The position numbers and the translations under genes were made by a program. A model generated the notes under the pieces. The model saw only the letters and a program-made list of their open reading frames with translations. It made no database searches and had not been told where the DNA came from. Shown one piece after another: positions 57,857-64,000 of a stretch of DNA of 64,000 bases. Each line of letters opens with the position of its first letter. Positions within the stretch are counted from its first letter, which is position 1. The DNA is from Bradyrhizobium sp. CCH5-F6 (GTDB lineage Bacteria; Pseudomonadota; Alphaproteobacteria; Rhizobiales; Xanthobacteraceae): NCBI RefSeq assembly GCF_001556045.1, contig NZ_LSIC01000194.1, positions 46,454-110,453 of the forward strand, given 5' to 3'.

Positions 57857-58485
57857 TGCCGCACACCTACGAGACCGACGGTGCGGCGATCTACCGGCAA
57901 TCCTTTGCGACCATTCGGGCCGAGGCCGATCTTGCGCGCTTTACGCCCGACGAGGAACCGGTGGTGGTGCGCATGATCCACGCCGCCGGCATGGTCGGCC
58001 TGGAGGCGCATATCCGCTTCACATCGGGCATGGCGACCCTCGCGCGCGCGGCCCTGCGCAAGGGCGCGCCGATCCTCTGCGACGCGCGCATGGTCTCGGA
58101 GGGCATTACGCGCGCGAGACTTCCCGCGGCCAATGCCGTCATCTGCACGCTCGGAGACTCGTCCGTCCCTGCGCTCGCGCAATCCATGCGCAACACACGC
58201 TCGGCCGCGGCGCTGGAGCTGTGGCGGCCGCATCTCGATGGCGCGATCGTCGCGATCGGCAACGCGCCGACCGCGCTGTTTCATCTGCTCAACATGCTGG
58301 AGGATCGCGACTGCCCGCGGCCGGCCGCGATCATCGGCTGCCCGGTTGGCTTTGTCGGCGCCGCCGAGTCCAAGGCCGCGCTGATGGCCGATCCGCCTGC
58401 GCCGGCGCTGACGGTCGAAGGCCGCCTCGGCGGCTCCGCGATCACGGTCGCGGCCGTGAACGCGCTGGCGAGCCGGAGCGAATAG
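57856..58485 (+). CDS. cobH: precorrin-8X methylmutase CobH
   Basis: A 209-residue mutase that moves a methyl group from C-11 to C-12 to give hydrogenobyrinic acid. The catalytic His is His42 in RMIHAAGMVG, equivalent to His43 of the Pseudomonas denitrificans enzyme. GAPILCDARMVSEGI and the late CPVGFVGAAESKAAL are family signatures. It shares one base with the cobG stop and is two bases from cobI. Confidence 0.96.
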   Translation: MPHTYETDGAAIYRQSFATIRAEADLARFTPDEEPVVVRMIHAAGMVGLEAHIRFTSGMATLARAALRKGAPILCDARMVSEGITRARLPAANAVICTLGDSSVPALAQSMRNTRSAAALELWRPHLDGAIVAIGNAPTALFHLLNMLEDRDCPRPAAIIGCPVGFVGAAESKAALMADPPAPALTVEGRLGGSAITVAAVNALASRSE

Positions 58486-58487
58486 TC

Positions 58488-59219
58488 ATGGGACGCATCA
58501 TCTGCTGCGGTCTCGGCCCCGGCGATCCTGATCTGATGAGCGTGCGCGCCGACCGTACGGTGCGCGCCGCCAAGCACGTCGCCTATTTCCGCAAGAAGGG
58601 CCGGCCGGGCCAGGCGCGGCGCATCGTCGAAGGCATGCTGGCTTCCGACGTCACCGAATATCCGATGGAATATCCTGTGACGACGGAGATCGCCTTCGCG
58701 AGCCCGGAATATGTCAATCTGCTCGCCGGCTTCTACGACGAATGGGCGGAGCGCCTGGCGCGGCTTTCGCGCGCGGTGGATGTCATCGTGCTCTGCGAGG
58801 GTGACCCTTATTTCTACGGCTCCTTCATGCATCTGCACACGCGCCTGCAAGGCCGCGTCGAGATCGAGGTCATCGCGGGCATTCCCGGCATGGTCGGCTG
58901 CTGGAACGGCGTCGGACAGCCGATCGCGCTCGGCGACGACGTGACGACGGTGCTGATGGGCACGCTCGGCGAAGACGAACTCGAACGGCGCATGCGCGAT
59001 TCCGATGCGCTCGTGATCATGAAGACCGGGCGCAACCTCGCGAAGGTGCGCCGCGCGCTCGCCTCCGCCGGCCGGCTGGACGATGCCTGGCTGGTCGAGC
59101 GGGGCACCATGCCGGGCGAACGTGTCGCGCGGCTCGCCGAGATCGATGCTGCCGATTGCCCGTACTTCGCGATCGTGCTCGTGCACGGCAAGGGCCGGCA
59201 TCTGGACGCCGCCGAATGA
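58488..59219 (+). CDS. cobI: precorrin-2 C20-methyltransferase CobI
   Basis: A 243-residue SAM-dependent methyltransferase of the uroporphyrin/tetrapyrrole methylase fold. GLGPGDPDLMSVRA at the N-terminus, VLCEGDPYFYGSF in the middle and VIAGIPGMVGCWN match CobI. It makes precorrin-3A, the substrate of CobG encoded upstream. The ATG at 58488 directly follows the cobH stop; longer readings overlap cobH and lack similarity. The stop overlaps cobJ as ATGA. Confidence 0.95.
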   Translation: MGRIICCGLGPGDPDLMSVRADRTVRAAKHVAYFRKKGRPGQARRIVEGMLASDVTEYPMEYPVTTEIAFASPEYVNLLAGFYDEWAERLARLSRAVDVIVLCEGDPYFYGSFMHLHTRLQGRVEIEVIAGIPGMVGCWNGVGQPIALGDDVTTVLMGTLGEDELERRMRDSDALVIMKTGRNLAKVRRALASAGRLDDAWLVERGTMPGERVARLAEIDAADCPYFAIVLVHGKGRHLDAAE

Positions 59220-59950
59220 CGGGCACGCTGACCATCGCGGGCCTCGGGCCGGGCAGCGAGGCGATGGTGACGCCGGAAGTCTCGGCGGCGCTCGCGGCCG
59301 CGACCGACATCCTGGGCTATGCGCCCTATGTCGCCCGCGTGCCGCCGCGGGCCGGACTCAGGCTGCACCCGTCGGACAATCGCGAGGAGTTGCAGCGCGC
59401 GCGAGAGGCCCTGCGTCTCGCGGACGAAGGCGGCCAGGTCGTCGTCGTCTCCTCCGGCGATCCCGGCGTGTTCGCGATGGCGTCGGCCGTGTTCGAGGCG
59501 CTGGAACAGGCGCCGCAATGGCAGGCGCTGCCGATCCGCGTGCTGCCTGGTATCACCGCGATGCTGGCGGCGGCCGCGCGTGCCGGCGCGCCGCTCGGTC
59601 ATGATTTCTGTGCGATCAATCTCTCCGACAATCTCAAGCCGTGGGCGGTGATCGAGAAGCGCCTGCGCCTCGCCGCAGAAGCCGATTTTGCCATCGCGAT
59701 GTACAATCCGCGCTCGGCCAGCCGGCCGGAAGGATTTGGCCGCGCGCTTGCGGCGCTTCGCGAGGCCGGCTGCGGCGGGCGCCTGGTGATCTTCGCGCGC
59801 GCGATCAGCACGGCTGACGAAAGGATCGAGACCGTCACGCTGAACGAAGTGACGCCTGAAATGGCCGACATGCGCACGCTCGTGATCGTCGGCAACTCGC
59901 AGACGCGCCGCGTCGGCCGGTGGGTCTACGCGCCGAGGCAGGTGCGATGA
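59216..59950 (+). CDS. cobJ: precorrin-3B C17-methyltransferase CobJ
   Basis: A 244-residue tetrapyrrole methylase that methylates C-17 with ring contraction to precorrin-4. Motifs include GLGPGSEAMVTPEV at the start, VVSSGDPGVFAMAS, and GHDFCAINLSDNLKPW, the CobJ-specific segment. The start overlaps cobI by four bases. Its last 25 bases overlap the end of cobK, which is on the other strand. Confidence 0.95.
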   Translation: MTGTLTIAGLGPGSEAMVTPEVSAALAAATDILGYAPYVARVPPRAGLRLHPSDNREELQRAREALRLADEGGQVVVVSSGDPGVFAMASAVFEALEQAPQWQALPIRVLPGITAMLAAAARAGAPLGHDFCAINLSDNLKPWAVIEKRLRLAAEADFAIAMYNPRSASRPEGFGRALAALREAGCGGRLVIFARAISTADERIETVTLNEVTPEMADMRTLVIVGNSQTRRVGRWVYAPRQVR

Positions 59951-60672
59951 CCGAGCCATTGCATGATCTCGGCCACGCTCTCGACCCGCAGTCGCCCCGG
60001 CAGTTGCGGTCGGGAGATCATGATCACGGGCAAGCCGAGCATGCGAGCCGCGTCGATCTTGGCGCGTGCGCCGTCGCCGCCGGAATTGCGGGCAACGATC
60101 CAGGCGATGGCGCGCGCGCGCAGCATCTCCAGCTCGCCTTGAAGCGTGAACGGTCCACGCGACACGATTACATCAGCGGCGAAGGGCAGGGGCGCCTCTG
60201 GCGGATCGACGAACCTCAACGTGTAGGCATGCTGTGGCTTGCTCGCGAACGGCGCGATGTGCTGGCGGCCGATGGCGAGGAACACGTTTGTCGGCGCGTC
60301 AGGCAGCGCGGCGACTGCCGCGTTGACATCGTGCGTTTCGATCCAGTTATCGCCGGTCGTTCTCGTCCAGGGCGCGCGTTCCAGCGCGATCAACGGCGCG
60401 CCGGTTTCCGCACACGCCGCGACCGCGTTCCGGCTCATCCCGGCCGCGAAGGGGTGCGTCGCGTCGATCACATGCGTGATATTTTCGCGGCGAATGTAGT
60501 CGGCAAGGCCGCTCACGCCACCAAAGCCGCCGATGCGGGTCGGCAGCGGCTGGTCGGCCGGCGCGCGGGTGCGGCCGCCATAGGAATAGATGGCGTCGAT
60601 GCCGGCACGCGCGATCTCCGCCGCGAGCAAGCTCGCATCGCTCGTTCCGCCCAGAATGAGGGCGCGCGTCAT
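59926..60672 (-). CDS. cobK: precorrin-6A reductase CobK
   Basis: A 248-residue NADPH-dependent reductase turning precorrin-6A into dihydro-precorrin-6. LILGGTSDASLLA is the nucleotide-binding start; DATHPFAAGMSRNA and IVARNSGGDGARAKIDAA are the CobK signatures. It lies opposite to its neighbours. The 3-prime end overlaps cobJ by 25 bases and the start codon shares two bases with the cobL start (the palindrome CATG at 60670-60673). Any promoter for it must therefore lie within the cobL coding region. Confidence 0.95.
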   Translation of the reverse strand: MTRALILGGTSDASLLAAEIARAGIDAIYSYGGRTRAPADQPLPTRIGGFGGVSGLADYIRRENITHVIDATHPFAAGMSRNAVAACAETGAPLIALERAPWTRTTGDNWIETHDVNAAVAALPDAPTNVFLAIGRQHIAPFASKPQHAYTLRFVDPPEAPLPFAADVIVSRGPFTLQGELEMLRARAIAWIVARNSGGDGARAKIDAARMLGLPVIMISRPQLPGRLRVESVAEIMQWLGHRTCLGA

Positions 60673-61852
60673 GTCTGATCCCTGGCTGACCATCATCGGT
60701 ATCGGCGAAGATGGCCTCGCGGGCCTGTCGGAAGCAAGTCGAAAGGCGCTTGCCACGGCCGAAACCATCTTTGGCGGCGAACGGCACCTCGCGCTTGCAG
60801 AGATCGGCAGCCGCGGCCGTCCGTGGCCGGTGCCGTTTGACGCGGATGTCGTGCTGGGTTGCCGTGGCCGGCCCACGGCGGTGCTCGCCTCCGGCGATCC
60901 GTTCTGGCACGGGGCCGGTGCTAGCCTTGCCGAGAAGCTCGATGCCGGCGAATGGATTGCGCATTCGGCTCCGTCGACATTCTCGCTCGCCGCCGCGCGC
61001 CTGGGCTGGCGTCTGGAGTCCGTCATTTGTTTCGGTCTGCATGCCGCACCATTCGAACGCCTCGTGCCGCATCTTGCGCCCGGAGCGCGCATCCTATGCC
61101 TAGTGCGTGATGGAAAGGCGGCCGGCGATCTCGCGAAATGGCTGAGCGAACGCGGATGGGGCGCCTCGACATTCTGGATTCTCTCCGCGCTCGGCGGGCC
61201 GCGCGAGAGCATCCGGAACTATCATGCCGACAGTTTTGCGGGCGATCTCACTGAGAACCTGGTCGCGATAGCTGTGGAGGCGAGGGGAGCACAAGGCATT
61301 CCCCGCAGCTCGGGCCTGCCGGACGATCTCTTCGTCCATGACGGCCAGATCACCAAGCGGCCGGTGCGCGCGCTCGCCCTCTCGGCGCTGGCGCCGCGGC
61401 CCGGCGAACGGCTGTGGGACGTCGGCGCCGGTTCGGGTTCGATTTCGGTGGAATGGGGATTGTGCGGTGGGACGGCCACGGCCATCGAGCTGCGCGAAGA
61501 TCGCGCGGCCAACATCCGCAGCAATGCAGCCGCGTTCGGATTGGCGCATCGGATCGTCATCGTTTCGGGGAAGGCGCCCGAAGCCCTTGCTGCGCTGGAG
61601 CCGCCGGATGCCGTCTTCATCGGCGGCGGCCTCGATGGCGCGATGTTCGATGCTATCTGGGCGCGCCTTTCGCCTGGAGCGCGGTTCGTTGCACATTCGG
61701 TCACGCTGGAGACGGAAGCGCTGCTCGGCGAGCTGCACCAGCGCCATGGTGGCGATCTGATGCGGGTCGAGATCGCGCATGCGGCTCCGCTCGGTCGCTA
61801 TCGCTCCTGGGAGGCGACGCGGCCGGTGGTGCAATGGAGTGCGGTGCGATGA
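60671..61852 (+). CDS. cobL: precorrin-6Y C5,15-methyltransferase (decarboxylating) CobL
   Basis: A 393-residue fusion of two enzymes. Residues 1 to about 200 are a CbiE-like tetrapyrrole methylase (IIGIGEDGLAGLSEASRKA; LASGDPFWHGAG), and the C-terminal part is CbiT-like with the SAM loop LWDVGAGSGSISVEWG and PPDAVFIGGG. It methylates C-5 and C-15 and decarboxylates the acetate chain on C-12. The ATG at 60671 overlaps the cobK start codon on the other strand. Its stop overlaps cobE (ATGA). About 720 bases separate cobJ from cobL on this strand, filled by cobK. Confidence 0.95.
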   Translation: MSDPWLTIIGIGEDGLAGLSEASRKALATAETIFGGERHLALAEIGSRGRPWPVPFDADVVLGCRGRPTAVLASGDPFWHGAGASLAEKLDAGEWIAHSAPSTFSLAAARLGWRLESVICFGLHAAPFERLVPHLAPGARILCLVRDGKAAGDLAKWLSERGWGASTFWILSALGGPRESIRNYHADSFAGDLTENLVAIAVEARGAQGIPRSSGLPDDLFVHDGQITKRPVRALALSALAPRPGERLWDVGAGSGSISVEWGLCGGTATAIELREDRAANIRSNAAAFGLAHRIVIVSGKAPEALAALEPPDAVFIGGGLDGAMFDAIWARLSPGARFVAHSVTLETEALLGELHQRHGGDLMRVEIAHAAPLGRYRSWEATRPVVQWSAVR

Positions 61853-62217
61853 AGGTCGCCGGGCTCGGCTTCAAGAAAGATGTGACGCTCGCCTCGTTGC
61901 GCGAGGCGCTGGCTAGAGCCGGCGGCTCCGAGGGTCTTGCGGCATTTGCGACCGTCAGCGACAAGGCCGAGGCGGCGGCGCTGAAGCAGCTCGCGCAGGA
62001 ATGCGGTGTGCCGATCAGGGCCGTTCCGGCCGAGAGGCTGGCCGGCATCGACACGGCGACGCAGTCAAAACTCGTCGTGGAAAAGTTCGGGACCGGATCG
62101 CTTGCCGAGGCCGCGGCGCTCGCCGCGGCCGGTCCCCGCGCGCGGCTGATTGCGCCACGGGTCGTCTCGCAGGATCGCACCGCGACCGCCGCGATCGCCG
62201 AAGGAGACGGCGTATGA
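61849..62217 (+). CDS. cobE: cobalamin biosynthesis protein CobE (CbiG C-terminal domain)
   Basis: A 122-residue protein equal to the C-terminal domain of CbiG, found in aerobic producers as Cob[18 protein letters not shown] at the start and [16 protein letters not shown] in the middle are family-typical. Its exact biochemical task is not settled. It is preceded by cobL with a four-base overlap; an in-frame ATG at 61834 inside cobL is an alternative start. Its stop overlaps cobM as ATGA. Confidence 0.88.
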   Translation: MKVAGLGFKKDVTLASLREALARAGGSEGLAAFATVSDKAEAAALKQLAQECGVPIRAVPAERLAGIDTATQSKLVVEKFGTGSLAEAAALAAAGPRARLIAPRVVSQDRTATAAIAEGDGV

Positions 62218-62996
62218 CCGTGCATTTCATCGGCGCCGGCCCTGGCGCGCCCGATTTGCTGACGCTGCGCGGCCGAGATCTGATCGCGGCGTCTCCGGTC
62301 TGCCTCTATGCGGGCTCGCTGGTGCCGGAGGGTGTGCTGGCGCATTGCCCGCCCGGTGCACGCATCGTCAACACCGCGCCGCTCTCGCTCGACGAGATCA
62401 TCGCGGAGATCGCCGCGGCGCATGCGGAGGGCAAGGACGTCGCGCGGCTGCATTCCGGCGACCTCTCGATCTGGTCGGCGATGGGCGAGCAGCTCCGCCG
62501 CCTGCGCGCGCTGGGCATTCCCTATTCGGTGACACCGGGCGTGCCTTCCTTCTCGGCTGCTGCAGCGGCACTGGAGACCGAGCTGACGCTTCCCGGTCTC
62601 GCTCAGACGGTGGTGCTGACCCGCACGCCGGGCCGTGCCAGCGCGATGCCCGAAGGCGAGAAGCTCGCTGCGTTCGCCGCGACGGGCGCGGTGCTCGCGA
62701 TCCATCTGTCGATCCATCTGCTCGACAAGATCATCGCCGAGCTGACGCCGCACTACGGAGCCGATTGCCCGGTCGCGATCGTTTGGCGTGCAAGCTGGCC
62801 GGGCCAGCGCATCGTTCGCGCGACGCTCGGCACGCTCGAAGCGACTGTGAGCAGCGAGATGGAGCGCACCGCGTTGATCCTGGTCGGCAGGACGCTTGGC
62901 TCGGAGGATTTCGACGAGAGCCGTCTCTATGCCGCCGATTACGACCGCCGCTATCGGCCGGTCGGCGCCGAGCCGCGCTTTCCGGAGGCATCGTGA
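62214..62996 (+). CDS. cobM: precorrin-4 C11-methyltransferase CobM
   Basis: A 260-residue tetrapyrrole methylase converting precorrin-4 to precorrin-5. [20 protein letters not shown] begins the protein, LYAGSLVP and [11 protein letters not shown] are the CobM-specific motifs, and [16 protein letters not shown] follows. The start overlaps cobE by four bases, and the stop shares a base with cobB (TGATG). The next methylase, cobF, is not found in the window. Confidence 0.95.
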   Translation: MTVHFIGAGPGAPDLLTLRGRDLIAASPVCLYAGSLVPEGVLAHCPPGARIVNTAPLSLDEIIAEIAAAHAEGKDVARLHSGDLSIWSAMGEQLRRLRALGIPYSVTPGVPSFSAAAAALETELTLPGLAQTVVLTRTPGRASAMPEGEKLAAFAATGAVLAIHLSIHLLDKIIAELTPHYGADCPVAIVWRASWPGQRIVRATLGTLEATVSSEMERTALILVGRTLGSEDFDESRLYAADYDRRYRPVGAEPRFPEAS

Positions 62997-64000
62997 TGGC
63001 CACAGGGCTCGTCATCTCTGCGCCGGCTTCCGGCGTCGGCAAGACCACGCTGACGCTGGCGCTCGCGCGCGCCTGGCGCAATCGCGGCCTGAACGTGCAG
63101 TGCTTGAAGAGCGGGCCGGACTATATCGATCCCGCCTTCCACGCCGCCGCGACGGGGCGTGCCTCCGTCAACGTCGATAGCTGGGCGATGGATCGCGGCA
63201 CCATCGCGCATCTCGTCAGCCGCGGCGCGGACGCCGACGTCGTGCTTGCGGAGGGCTCGATGGGCCTGTTCGACGGCGTCGCCGCGCGCGGCGTCTGCGG
63301 CACCGGCGCCACCGCTGACATTGCGGAGATGCTCGGCTGGCCGGTGGTTCTGGTGATCGATCCCTCCGGGCAGGCGCAGACTGCGGCGGCTATCGCCGCA
63401 GGTCTTCGCGATTATCGCGCCGGCGTGCGCCTTGCGGGCGTCGTGCTCAACCGCATCGCCAGTCCGCGTCATGAAGATCTCGTGCGGCGTGCGCTTGACG
63501 ACATCGGCATCGCGGTGTTCGGCGCGCTGCCGCGTCATGCCGAGATCAGCCTGCCGAAGCGCCATCTCGGCCTGGTGCAGGCCGAGGAGCAGGCCGAGAT
63601 CGGAAAGCTGATCGACGAAGCCGCGCGCTTCGTCGCCGAGCACGTCGATCTCGATGCCGTGCTGCAGTCGGCCGCGCGTTGGTCGCCGCAAATTGCGAAG
63701 AACGGCCTGAACGTCACGCCGCCCGGTCAGCGCATTGCGCTGGCCCGCGATGCGGCCTTTTCCTTCGTCTATCCACACATGCTTGAAGCCTGGCGCGCAG
63801 CGGGCGCCGATATCTCGACATTTTCGCCGCTTGCCGATGAGTTGCCTGACGCGAGCGCCGACGTCTGCTGGCTTCCCGGCGGCTATCCCGAGCTGCATGC
63901 CGGCAAGCTCGCGGCCAATACTCGCTTTCGCAGCGGCCTGCGTGCCTTCGCCGAGACCCGGCCGGTCCACGGCGAGTGCGGAGGCTATATGGTGCTGGGC
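62996..64000 (+). CDS. cobB: hydrogenobyrinic acid a,c-diamide synthase CobB (partial, runs off the window)
   Basis: The first 335 codons of a protein of usually about 430 residues; the window ends in mid-gene. The P-loop SAPASGVGKTTLTLALARAW at the N-terminus (key residues Gly-Val-Gly-Lys-Thr-Thr), LAEGSMGLFDGV and the start of the glutaminase region ECGGYMVLG with its nucleophile Cys are visible. It amidates carboxylates a and c before cobalt insertion by CobNST. It overlaps cobM by one base, closing the visible part of the riboswitch-led unit. Confidence 0.95.
   Translation, partial: MATGLVISAPASGVGKTTLTLALARAWRNRGLNVQCLKSGPDYIDPAFHAAATGRASVNVDSWAMDRGTIAHLVSRGADADVVLAEGSMGLFDGVAARGVCGTGATADIAEMLGWPVVLVIDPSGQAQTAAAIAAGLRDYRAGVRLAGVVLNRIASPRHEDLVRRALDDIGIAVFGALPRHAEISLPKRHLGLVQAEEQAEIGKLIDEAARFVAEHVDLDAVLQSAARWSPQIAKNGLNVTPPGQRIALARDAAFSFVYPHMLEAWRAAGADISTFSPLADELPDASADVCWLPGGYPELHAGKLAANTRFRSGLRAFAETRPVHGECGGYMVLG

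Overview
This is a contiguous chromosomal stretch from a high-GC alphaproteobacterium, most likely Bradyrhizobium or a close relative in the Nitrobacteraceae. The reasons are the norEF-norCBQD denitrification cluster with FNR/NnrR-type boxes, the aerobic cob gene order with bluB and a B12 riboswitch, and palindromic intergenic repeats of the kind common in Bradyrhizobium genomes. The species assignment is inference. No rRNA, tRNA, insertion sequence, phage gene or CRISPR array was found.

Layout. (1) 179-4196: xylFGH, a D-xylose-type ABC importer, with a composite palindromic repeat between xylF and xylG. (2) 4242-10136: the nitric oxide reductase cluster norE-norF-norC-norB-norQ-norD. It has one TTG-N8-CAA box before norE, one before norC, and a third facing a divergent 56-residue membrane ORF. 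(3) 10272-19140: a PfkB sugar kinase, then a LysR regulator divergent from an amidase and a five-gene peptide/amide-type ABC importer, ending in a clear terminator. (4) 19548-22689: a small secreted SnoaL-like protein, and a VOC dioxygenase/hydrolase pair divergent from a LysR regulator. (5) 22682-26415: a periplasmic binding protein overlapping a tripartite hybrid histidine kinase. (6) 26706-45507: a two-partner secretion locus made of a secreted protein of unknown function, a 5434-residue filamentous adhesin (TpsA) and its transporter (TpsB). (7) 45638-64000: cobalamin biosynthesis in four transcription units: cobU-cobS-bluB (minus), cobD-cobC (plus), cobO-cobQ (minus), and a riboswitch-led plus unit DUF1636-cobW-cobN-cobG-cobH-cobI-cobJ-cobL-cobE-cobM-cobB. 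cobK lies on the opposite strand inside that last unit, and cobB runs off the window.

How it works together. The nor genes detoxify or respire NO under low oxygen. The cob genes are the aerobic (CobG/CobN, late cobalt insertion) route plus nucleotide-loop assembly, and BluB supplies the lower ligand. The riboswitch allows feedback by cobalamin on the largest unit. The peptide/amide transporter and amidase look like one uptake-and-hydrolysis module under a LysR regulator.

Points most worth attention: a 15-base match to the Tn5/Nextera mosaic end inside the giant adhesin, probably a sequencing artefact; paired cysteines in that adhesin; the possible NO-responsive small membrane protein divergent from norE; a 25-codon ORF with a strong ribosome site coupled to the permease dppB; and cobK, whose start codon overlaps that of cobL on the other strand.
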